Of a stretch of 64,000 bases of DNA, positions 57,456-64,000 are shown in pieces. Source of the DNA: CAYUYV01 sp964522525 (lineage in GTDB: Bacteria > Pseudomonadota > Alphaproteobacteria > JAJFIK01). The notes below the pieces were generated by a model. The model made no database searches and had not been told where the DNA came from. It worked only from the letters and a program-made list of their open reading frames with translations. The first letter of the stretch is position 1, and each line of letters opens with the position of its first letter. The position numbers and the translations under genes were made by a program. Location of the stretch: positions 36,160 through 100,159 of the forward strand of contig CAZFWG010000003.1 of the NCBI GenBank assembly GCA_964522525.1, written 5' to 3'.

Positions 57456-60425
57456 ATGCTGACGGCCCGCGTTTTCGCTCTCGCAGCCGCGCTCGGCCTG
57501 AGCGCCTGTTCACTCAATCCGTTTTCGGACAGCTTTGATCCGGACAAGGGCTTCCTGCTGGGCAAGAATCTCGTCGGAGAGGACTGCCGCGCTGTGCCGA
57601 ACGCGCAGGAAGCCCGGATCCTGGGCGCCGAAAGCGCCTATGACATCCGCTGCGGCCAATGGGAAGCGCCGAGCGCCACATTGTCCGTCTACGATGCGTC
57701 ACTCCTGGACGAGGGCACCGATCCGGCCCCTTGGCTGAACGCCCTTGCCGACATCGCGCAATGCGCCGACCTCCAGGAAACGGTCCGTTGGCCCGGCGGC
57801 ACGGGTCGCCTGTTCAACTGTTCCTTCCGTCGGGGCAGCCAGTGGCCCTACGAAGCGCGGATGCTTCAAAGCGGCAACCGGCTCTATGGCATCCAGGGCA
57901 TCCCGGCGGCCATGCCTCCGGCTGAATTCGCCGCGGCTCTCTTGACCGGCAACGCCCGCCCCGGCGATCGGCCGAGCCAGAGCGCGCTCGACCAGACGGC
58001 CCGGGATTTCGAGGCCCGCCTCGGCACTCGTCTTTTCTCCGTAGGCGATGTGTTCGCCTTTGTCGAGGTGATGGAATACGCCCAATATCTGAATTCCCAG
58101 GAACTTCACGCGGATGCGCTCAATCAGTATCAGCGCGCGCTCGTCCTGCAGCAGCGGGTGCTGCCCGGCGATGATCCCCGCCTTGCAGAAGTCCTGATGA
58201 CGCTCGCCCTGGAGAATTCCAACCTCGAGCGCTTCGGTCAGGCGGATCTCCTGTTCAATCGGGCGGCCGTTCTGACGCGCGAAGCCATCGATCCCAATCT
58301 CCAGGCGCGGCTGATCAGCTACCAGGCCTTCCATTTGGCCAATCAGCGCAAATTCAATGATGCCCTGAGGGCGGCGCGCCAAGCCAACACCATCCGTGAG
58401 GAAATTGTCGACAGCTATCTGCGCGGCTCATCCGACGGTTCGGACAACCGCTTTGCTTCCCTGGATGAGGGCAATATCGGGCTCGGCGGCACCTATGGGC
58501 TGACCGCGCTCGCGGATCTCATGCAGAGCCGGTATCTGGAAGGCGCCATGCTGCGCAATCTGGGCCTGCCGAACCAGGCGACCATGGTGGCGAACCGGGC
58601 GGAACTGGCCGTGTCGCAATATCCCCTGCTCGGCCGGGACTGGCGTCAGAAACTGCGCCTGCTGCGCGCCGAACTGGCCGAGGAGGCCGGCAATCTCGGC
58701 GAGGCCCGCTCCATTCTCGGACAGGTCATTGCCGAGGAACGCTCCCGCGCCGTCGACAGCTATCTTCAGGCCCTCGCCCTGATCGAACGGGGCCGCCTGG
58801 CCTTTGCCGAACAGGACGTCCCGTCGGGTTTCGCCGATACCGAACAGGGGCTTGCGATCATCGAACGGGCCCAACAGGACCTGCCGGTGGAAAGCCTGGT
58901 GCCTTACTATGACGCGGTCCTGGCGAATGCCACGCCGGAACGCCAGATCAGCGCCTTCGGCTATGCCCAATTGGTCCGCTCCCCGATTGTCGCGCAGACC
59001 ATGCGCCAGTCCTATGCGCGCCTCGCGGCATCCGACAGCGAGGGCGGACGGGCCATTCGCTACCTCCAGGATCTGCGGCGCTACCGGGACAATGTGACGG
59101 AGGAGCTGGCGCTGGCCCGGGCGGAGGGTTTGGCCCTGCGCGCCGAGGTCTTGGAACGTACCCTGACCAAAACGGAAAACCAGCTCAAAGGTCAGGAACG
59201 CACGGTCCAGGCGGCCCTGCCCCGCTATAATCTGATTGTCGATGCGCCGGTGCCCGCCCAACGTCTCCAGGAAAGCTTGCGTGACCGGGAAGGCATCATC
59301 CTGTTCCAGGTGGCGGAAAACCGCAGCTATGGCTTTCTGGTGACGCGCAATCAGACCACCCTCTTCCCCATCGCGGTGGGTCGGGCGGAACTCAAGGACC
59401 TGATCGAGACCTTGCGCTTCTCGATCGATGAGCGGCCCGGCGCCCGGTATGATCTGGCCATCGCCGCGCGTGCCCATGACATTCTGTTCGGGCCCATCCG
59501 CAACCAAATGGCCGCGCTCGGACAGATTGTCATCGCGCCGACCGGTCTCCTGCAGAGCCTGCCGTTCTCCATGCTGGTCAAGAGCCATGACGGCAGCGCC
59601 AGCACTGCCTATGACCGGGCCGACTGGCTGATCAGAAGCCACGGCGTGGCGGTCGTGCCGTCGATCCAGGCCTTCCATCTGAACCGCACGGGCAGCCGCC
59701 CCAGCCGCAGCCCGGTGCCGTTTGCCGGTTTCGTAGGCGGCAGCTATGCGGGAGAAACGGGCGCCAATGCCGCGCGGCGTTTGAACCTGCCCGCCAATTG
59801 TGAAGGGGACCTCGCCGCCCTCCTGGACCTGCCGCCCCTGGCCGGCACCGCGACGGAGGTCAATCTGATTGCCGAGCGGATCGGCCGTGCCCAGTCCCAG
59901 ACCTTCACCCTGGGTCAGTTGAGCGAAAACGCCCTCAAGGCCTTGCCCCTTGATGACTACAGGGTCGTGCATTTCGCCACCCACGGCCTGTTCCCGGGCG
60001 AGTTGGACTGTCTGCCCCAGCCCGCCCTTGTGGTGGGCCTGCCCGAAAGCGGCAGCCGGGAAGACGGCCTCCTGACGGCCGCGGAAATCATCAATCTGTC
60101 GCTCAACGCGGATCTGGTAGTGCTCTCCGCCTGCAACACCGGCATCGTGCTCGATGAATTTGGCGGGGAGAGCATGGCCAGTCTCAGCCGGTCCTTCTTC
60201 TACGCTGGGGCCAAGGGGCTGCTCGTCTCCCACTGGTATGTGTCGGACGACGCGACCCAGACGCTGATGGTCGGCATTTTCGATCGGCTGAAACAGGGGA
60301 TGAGCCCTGTCGAGGCCGTGCGTCAGGCCAAGCTCGCCATGATCGCCAATCCCCAGACGAGCCATCCCTATCTATGGTCGGCCTTCACCTATCTGGGGGA
60401 CGGCGCCTCCCCGATTGCCTTGTAA
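57456..60425 (+). CDS. TPR-CHAT caspase-like protease with lipoprotein signal
   Basis: CHAT proteins are clan CD cysteine proteases. This 989-residue protein begins with a lipoprotein signal (hydrophobic 4-15, LSAC with Cys18, Ser at +2, suggesting outer-membrane sorting). A first domain (about 30-170) contains Cys-rich segments. TPR-like helical repeats (about 190-500) follow, including QYQRALVLQQRVLPGDD. A coiled coil leads to the CHAT domain (about 640-985). Catalytic His843 is in HFATHG and Cys893 in LSACNTG, both intact. GGLLVSHWYVSD and HPYLWSAF complete the family pattern. It follows the Pro-rich gene by four bases. Confidence 0.92.
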   Translation: MLTARVFALAAALGLSACSLNPFSDSFDPDKGFLLGKNLVGEDCRAVPNAQEARILGAESAYDIRCGQWEAPSATLSVYDASLLDEGTDPAPWLNALADIAQCADLQETVRWPGGTGRLFNCSFRRGSQWPYEARMLQSGNRLYGIQGIPAAMPPAEFAAALLTGNARPGDRPSQSALDQTARDFEARLGTRLFSVGDVFAFVEVMEYAQYLNSQELHADALNQYQRALVLQQRVLPGDDPRLAEVLMTLALENSNLERFGQADLLFNRAAVLTREAIDPNLQARLISYQAFHLANQRKFNDALRAARQANTIREEIVDSYLRGSSDGSDNRFASLDEGNIGLGGTYGLTALADLMQSRYLEGAMLRNLGLPNQATMVANRAELAVSQYPLLGRDWRQKLRLLRAELAEEAGNLGEARSILGQVIAEERSRAVDSYLQALALIERGRLAFAEQDVPSGFADTEQGLAIIERAQQDLPVESLVPYYDAVLANATPERQISAFGYAQLVRSPIVAQTMRQSYARLAASDSEGGRAIRYLQDLRRYRDNVTEELALARAEGLALRAEVLERTLTKTENQLKGQERTVQAALPRYNLIVDAPVPAQRLQESLRDREGIILFQVAENRSYGFLVTRNQTTLFPIAVGRAELKDLIETLRFSIDERPGARYDLAIAARAHDILFGPIRNQMAALGQIVIAPTGLLQSLPFSMLVKSHDGSASTAYDRADWLIRSHGVAVVPSIQAFHLNRTGSRPSRSPVPFAGFVGGSYAGETGANAARRLNLPANCEGDLAALLDLPPLAGTATEVNLIAERIGRAQSQTFTLGQLSENALKALPLDDYRVVHFATHGLFPGELDCLPQPALVVGLPESGSREDGLLTAAEIINLSLNADLVVLSACNTGIVLDEFGGESMASLSRSFFYAGAKGLLVSHWYVSDDATQTLMVGIFDRLKQGMSPVEAVRQAKLAMIANPQTSHPYLWSAFTYLGDGASPIAL

Positions 60426-60468
60426 ACAAGGAGGAGACGCCCGATCCGTTTTGTCTCTTCTCGTCTTT

Positions 60469-60495
60469 CGTGCCGCGGATCCCGTCCGCGGCACG
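60469..60495. terminator. Strong hairpin downstream of the CHAT gene
   Basis: A perfect 11-bp GC-rich stem (60469-60479 with 60485-60495, CGTGCCGCGGA/TCCGCGGCACG) and a 5-base loop, about 44 bases after the stop. No T-tract follows, but its strength and position suggest a transcript end or RNA-stability element in the roughly 295-base region before the OmpA gene, which otherwise has no gene. Confidence 0.5.
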
Positions 60496-60720
60496 TGGCC
60501 GTTGGTGGGTTTGATCCGGCGGCAGCATCTCCGTTCACTACGCGGGCGTTCTCGCCGGAGCGCGCGCCGCCCGGTTCGGTCATTCTTCAAAAGAAACGGA
60601 GATTTCGGTCCTGGGGTGCGGGCCCCTGTGCTTTGCATCACGGGTGAGCCGGGCTCCAACGCCTAATCTCAGTTCATCGGAGCACCGAGACAGCCTTTTG
60701 ATTTTGCGAGGAGATTTAAG

Positions 60721-61296
60721 ATGAACCGTTCCCCTTCCCTTTTGGGCGATGCCGCGTTGGTCCTGTGTGGCGCCGTCGTCGCCGCGTTGATCGGGGTCAA
60801 CGCCGCCCGTGCGGATAGTGATGTCTATATTTTCGAGGAAGTGCCCGATGCCCAGGAATTGAGCCGGGCCCTGTTCGGCGCCGGCGACACCGCGCCCGTG
60901 TTCCGCACACGGGGCATCAAGGCCAAGAACAGCGCACCGGGCTCGTCGACCGGCGGCGGCGCCACGGTCGCCTATCTCATCAAGTTCGATTTCAATTCCG
61001 CACGGATTGATCCCGCCTACTATCCCCATCTGGACCAGCTGGCGGCGGCCCTCAAGATGCCGCAGGCGGAAGGCAAGTCTCTTGAAGTCAGAGGCCATAC
61101 GGACAGTATCGGAACGGACGACTATAATCTCGGCCTGTCCATCAAGCGGGCCGAAGCCGTGCGCACCTATCTGGTGAGCCAGCACGCTGTCGCCGCCGAT
61201 CGCCTCGCGGTGCGCGGCCTGGGCGAGCGTCAGCCCCTGGACGGACGCGAGGGCGCCGACCCGGTCAACCGCCGGGTGGAGTTCCAGGCCTTTTGA
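60721..61296 (+). CDS. OmpA-family peptidoglycan-binding protein
   Basis: A 191-residue exported protein with signal peptide (1-31, ending ARA). Residues about 85-190 form an OmpA C-terminal domain: IKFDFNSARIDPAYYPHL, then VRGHTDSIGTDDYNLGLSIKRAEAV with the Asp and Arg that hold diaminopimelate, and the end GADPVNRRVEFQAF. It tethers something to peptidoglycan. GGAG lies upstream of ATG 60721. It follows the CHAT gene on the same strand, but 295 bases and a hairpin intervene. Confidence 0.9.
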   Translation: MNRSPSLLGDAALVLCGAVVAALIGVNAARADSDVYIFEEVPDAQELSRALFGAGDTAPVFRTRGIKAKNSAPGSSTGGGATVAYLIKFDFNSARIDPAYYPHLDQLAAALKMPQAEGKSLEVRGHTDSIGTDDYNLGLSIKRAEAVRTYLVSQHAVAADRLAVRGLGERQPLDGREGADPVNRRVEFQAF

Positions 61297-61356
61297 CGGC
61301 CGCGGCCTTTCCTTGATGTCACGGGCTGGAGCTGCGTGCGGTCATGCGCACGCAGC

Positions 61357-62493
61357 TCATGATTGTTGCCCCGCAACCATCTCCGGATAGCCGAGGGCGA
61401 ACGCCCGTTCATATTGGGGTGGGAAGCGCGGCTCGGCCCCGAGGTCACGGGCCGCATGCCAGGGCCATCGCGGGTCATAGAGCATGCCCCGGGCAATCGC
61501 CACCGCATCGGCCGTCCCACTGCGAATGAGACCGTCAGCCTGCCCCGGATGCGTGATGGCACCGACCGTAATGGTAGGCAAGCCGATCGTTTCCTTGACG
61601 CGGGCGGCAAGCCCGGTCTGATAGCCCGGACCGTAGATATCCGCAAAATATTGATGCGGGCTGAGGAATCCGCCGGAGACATCAAGGAAGTCACAGCCGG
61701 CGGCCTTCAACGCTTCACCAAAATGAATCGCATCCTCGATATCCCAGGCACCGGGATCGAGCCCGAAATCGGATCCCGAGATCCGCGCGCCAAGCGGTTT
61801 GTGGGCGGGCCAGACCTGCCGGACCGCCTCAAAGACCTCAAGCGGGAACCGCATGCGATTGGAGCGCGAACCGCCATAATCGTCATCCCGCTGATTGCTC
61901 ACGGACGACAAGAAAGTGTGCAGCAGATAGCCGTGGGCATAGTGCACCTCGGCAATGTCGATCCCGGCGCGGTCGGCGCGCATGGCGCTTTCGACAAAGG
62001 CCTGTTTGATCCGCTCGAGTTCGCCGACGCTAAGCGCGTGGGGGATCGGATAGGCGTCGGAATAGGCAATCGGCGAGGGACCGCACAGCGGCCAACCCCC
62101 TTCCGTTTGCGGAATTGTGTCTCCCTGATCAAAGGAGGTGCCATGATCCCAGGGCCGGTACTGGCTGCCTTTGCGTCCTGCGTGAAAGAGCTGGATGCCA
62201 AGGCGCGCTGTGCTGTGCGCCCGGACGAAATCCATGACACGACGAATGCCGGCTTCCTGCTCATCATTGTAGAGACACAGATCGCTGGGCGAGATCCGTC
62301 CATCCGCCGCAACGGCCGTCCCTTCCAAAAAGATCAAACCCGGATTGGCAACCGCGAACTGGCCGATATGCATGATGTGCCAATCGCCCGCCACGCCCCC
62401 TTCGGCACTGTACTGGCACATGGGGGAGACGATGATCCGGTTTGACAGGACCATGGGGCCAACCATCAAAGGATCGAAAAGCCCAACGCTCAT
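61357..62493 (-). CDS. NADH:flavin oxidoreductase, Old Yellow Enzyme family
   Basis: A 378-residue FMN enzyme of the YqjM-like OYE group that reduces activated alkenes or detoxifies electrophiles. It begins LFDPLMVGPMVLSNRIIVSPMCQYSAEGG (YqjM-type Cys present), the active site is HAGRKG and EVHYAHGYLLHTFLSS, and the end has YDPRWPWHAA. ATG 62493 is preceded by GGAAAGGAG and overlaps the stop of the upstream membrane protein gene, so the two are coupled. The pair is divergent from a MarR-family regulator. Confidence 0.93.
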   Translation of the reverse strand: MSVGLFDPLMVGPMVLSNRIIVSPMCQYSAEGGVAGDWHIMHIGQFAVANPGLIFLEGTAVAADGRISPSDLCLYNDEQEAGIRRVMDFVRAHSTARLGIQLFHAGRKGSQYRPWDHGTSFDQGDTIPQTEGGWPLCGPSPIAYSDAYPIPHALSVGELERIKQAFVESAMRADRAGIDIAEVHYAHGYLLHTFLSSVSNQRDDDYGGSRSNRMRFPLEVFEAVRQVWPAHKPLGARISGSDFGLDPGAWDIEDAIHFGEALKAAGCDFLDVSGGFLSPHQYFADIYGPGYQTGLAARVKETIGLPTITVGAITHPGQADGLIRSGTADAVAIARGMLYDPRWPWHAARDLGAEPRFPPQYERAFALGYPEMVAGQQS

Positions 62494-63392
62494 GACACGC
62501 TCCTTTCCTGTGATCTGCTTGCCTGCTCGGCCGGGGATCCAAGGCGGCGCCTCACCCCGCCAAGCCAGCGGATGATGTCGTAGACGTCGAAGGCCAGGCA
62601 GAGGGCGACAAAACCGGTCAGGGCAATCGTATAGGTGAAGAGCCAGCCATCCGTACCCGCTGTAATTTGTGAGCCAGCGGCATCCCCCATCAACCGCAGC
62701 AACAGATAGATCAGAAGCGGGATCCAGGGGATCAGATGCCCGATACCCAAGAGACGGGTCATGCCCCGTTGGACAATGATCAGCGCCAGCAGCAAAGGGA
62801 GCGTCGCGATATAGGCGGCCAGGGTGATCTTGGCCAAATCCGACGGCCAGAAGAAGAAAGCGGCGAGGAATATGCCGTTCAATGCGAACAACCAGTATTT
62901 GACCCAAGTCTTGATGCCGAGCCACGAAACGCCGATTGCCTTGAGGCGTGATAATTCAAGGGGCAGATAGTCCGGGTGGTCCATTCTTTGACCGGAGACG
63001 GATGGCGCAAGGCCCGCCCCCGTTGCCTCGGCATGGGTCCAAAGCTGGGCCAGACCAATGGCGGCCACCATGAAGGCGACGGCCAGGGTGGCTTGCGCAC
63101 CCGCGGGGTCCGTCACAAGTGGCGTCGCTACCAGAACCCAGAGAGAGGCCAAAAACCACAGCATGTCACCAGCGGAGAAATAATAGACTTCCAACCGCAG
63201 AATCTCGCGGCGCATGGATGCCCAAACCAGGTGACCGGCATGGATCGTCAGACCTGCACCGATGATCCGCAGCCAGAGCTCCGGAAAGGCACCAAGAAAC
63301 GCGCTGACCACGGGGGCGAAGAAGAGGAACAAGAGGCCAAACCCCGCGCAGGTCAGCGCATTGAACCGAATTGTATGGCGTAGCGGCTGCAT
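62490..63392 (-). CDS. Multi-spanning membrane protein coupled to an OYE gene
   Basis: A 300-residue protein with about eight helices. The N-terminal 125 residues resemble small alphaproteobacterial membrane proteins of unknown role: FNALTCAGFGLLFLFFAPVV, GAGLTIHAGHLVWASMRREIL. The second half has KYWLFALNGIFLAAFFFW, ITLAAYIATLPLLLALII and LFTYTIALTGFVALCLA. No family was identified. It is first of a two-gene operon with the Old Yellow Enzyme and is controlled by the divergent marR region. Confidence 0.65.
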   Translation of the reverse strand: MQPLRHTIRFNALTCAGFGLLFLFFAPVVSAFLGAFPELWLRIIGAGLTIHAGHLVWASMRREILRLEVYYFSAGDMLWFLASLWVLVATPLVTDPAGAQATLAVAFMVAAIGLAQLWTHAEATGAGLAPSVSGQRMDHPDYLPLELSRLKAIGVSWLGIKTWVKYWLFALNGIFLAAFFFWPSDLAKITLAAYIATLPLLLALIIVQRGMTRLLGIGHLIPWIPLLIYLLLRLMGDAAGSQITAGTDGWLFTYTIALTGFVALCLAFDVYDIIRWLGGVRRRLGSPAEQASRSQERSVS

Positions 63393-63394
63393 GA

Positions 63395-63423
63395 TTGACG
63401 CCTCGCTTTCGTAAACCTATTTT
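63395..63423 (+). promoter_or_regulatory. Sigma-70-type promoter of the marR-family gene
   Basis: TTGACG at 63395-63400, 17-base spacer and TATTTT at 63418-63423 form a near-ideal housekeeping promoter. The start codon lies 24 bases after the -10. It lies inside the 54-base divergent spacer and overlaps the dyad below. Confidence 0.6.
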
Positions 63424-63432
63424 ACAAAATAG
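63411..63432. promoter_or_regulatory. Operator-like inverted repeats over the promoter
   Basis: A perfect dyad CTATTTT-AC-AAAATAG (63417-63432) overlaps GTAAA-N5-TTTAC (63411-63425). Both cover the -10 box. An AT-rich palindrome of this length between divergent genes, one encoding a MarR regulator, is the usual autoregulatory operator of that family. Confidence 0.55.
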
Positions 63433-63446
63433 CGGAGTGTTCAATA

Positions 63447-63923
63447 ATGTCAACTAAGCTTACAATCAAATCTGCGGCCGCCGCCGATATCGAGCAACCC
63501 CTTGGCCAGGCCCTGATCAACGCCAATCAGTGGCTGTCATCGAGCCTGCTCCATCTGATGCGCAAGCGCGGCCACACCGATCTGACCGGCGCCCATCTGA
63601 CCTTCTTCAGCAATTTGAATTGCGGCATGACCCATGCCTCCGAGGTCGCGCGGCGCATGGCGATCACCCGCCAGGCCGTTTATAAGATCACGAAGGAGTT
63701 GCAGCGCATGGATGTGCTTGCACTCGAGGATGATCCGGTCGACCGTCGGCAGAAGATCATTTCAATGACCAAACGCGGGGAACGGATTGCGCTCGACGCC
63801 CGCGCCAGCCTCGAGCAGATCGAGAACCATCTCACCGACAAGATCGGCAAGCGCAATTTCGACGCTCTTCTTGCAATCCTGCGCAAGGACTGGGGACCGG
63901 TCCTTGGGGTCGACGATACTTGA
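63447..63923 (+). CDS. MarR-family transcription regulator
   Basis: A 158-residue winged-helix regulator. Helix-turn-helix at about residues 66-92 (SEVARRMAITRQAVYKITKEL), wing at EDDPVDRRQKIISMTKRGERI (the DxRxxxxxxT pattern typical of MarR), and long dimerisation helices at both ends. GGAG lies nine bases before the ATG. It is divergent from the membrane protein/Old Yellow Enzyme operon, with an operator-like dyad in the gap, so it probably represses both. Confidence 0.93.
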   Translation: MSTKLTIKSAAAADIEQPLGQALINANQWLSSSLLHLMRKRGHTDLTGAHLTFFSNLNCGMTHASEVARRMAITRQAVYKITKELQRMDVLALEDDPVDRRQKIISMTKRGERIALDARASLEQIENHLTDKIGKRNFDALLAILRKDWGPVLGVDDT

Positions 63924-64000
63924 TCACACCACCGCTTCAATGACGGCTTGGCATCAGTAGGCTTGAGTGTCTGGCACGCTTCAGTACCCAGAGCAGCACC
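63924..64000. other. End of window, nothing recognised
   Basis: The final 77 bases after the marR-family stop contain no frame, RNA gene or repeat that I can support. Confidence 0.4.

Overview
The window is a GC-rich, gene-dense bacterial chromosome segment. Gene content and order (rpiA–gor, a glmU block, a cobT/cobS pair, curli-accessory csgH/csgF, an aa3-type cytochrome oxidase cluster with two subunit-III-family genes, several acyl-CoA dehydrogenases) point to a free-living aerobic alphaproteobacterium; the order cannot be fixed from sequence alone. One stretch of exactly 100 N (56627-56726) shows that this is a scaffold rather than a finished replicon. No insertion sequence, prophage, CRISPR array or integrase was seen.

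Layout. 1-4713 is a minus-strand run: glmU, a translationally coupled RusA-type resolvase, an unrecognised (perhaps nuclease-like) protein, rpiA, a secreted alpha/beta hydrolase and the start of gor. 4868-5744 holds gph and tRNA-Val(CAC). 5912-13291 is mostly minus strand: a FetB-type permease, curli-type csgF and csgH, a methyltransferase, a coupled set DUF3253/uracil-DNA-glycosylase/lipoprotein hydrolase, an acyl-CoA dehydrogenase and a DUF547 protein. 13514-18686 has a thioesterase/flavin-monooxygenase pair, an epimerase, a NupC transporter, a DUF1036 protein and a 33-residue membrane peptide. 19016-26313 has an SDR enzyme, a ProW/ProV importer without a binding protein, and an RND pump with its adaptor. 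26427-33551 is a lipid-catabolism zone (three acyl-CoA dehydrogenases, a crotonase, an ABM monooxygenase) interrupted by a chemoreceptor. 33837-43470 is mixed: a DUF945 protein, cobT/cobS, a two-component system, a striking Gly/Thr-rich secreted repeat protein, a Nudix hydrolase and a degenerate metallo-beta-lactamase-fold protein.

44271-50165 is the respiratory block: a DUF2189 membrane protein diverging from coxB, coxA, two subunit III genes, subunit IV and a membrane-anchored cytochrome c. An FNR-like site lies in the divergent region. An endonuclease III homologue and a Crp-family regulator with an intact-looking cAMP pocket follow. The regulator is tail to tail with a CHASE2 adenylate/guanylate cyclase.

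53594-61296 is the most unusual part: a small secreted protein, a TpsB/FhaC-type outer-membrane transporter with no TpsA partner, a secreted Pro-rich tandem-repeat protein (interrupted by the scaffold gap), a TPR-CHAT caspase-like protease that carries a lipoprotein signal and intact His/Cys dyad, and an OmpA-type protein. I infer that these form an envelope-associated protease/secretion system, possibly linked to cyclic-nucleotide signalling by the divergent CHASE2 cyclase. The window ends with a MarR-regulated, divergently transcribed membrane protein plus Old Yellow Enzyme unit that has a clear promoter/operator overlap.
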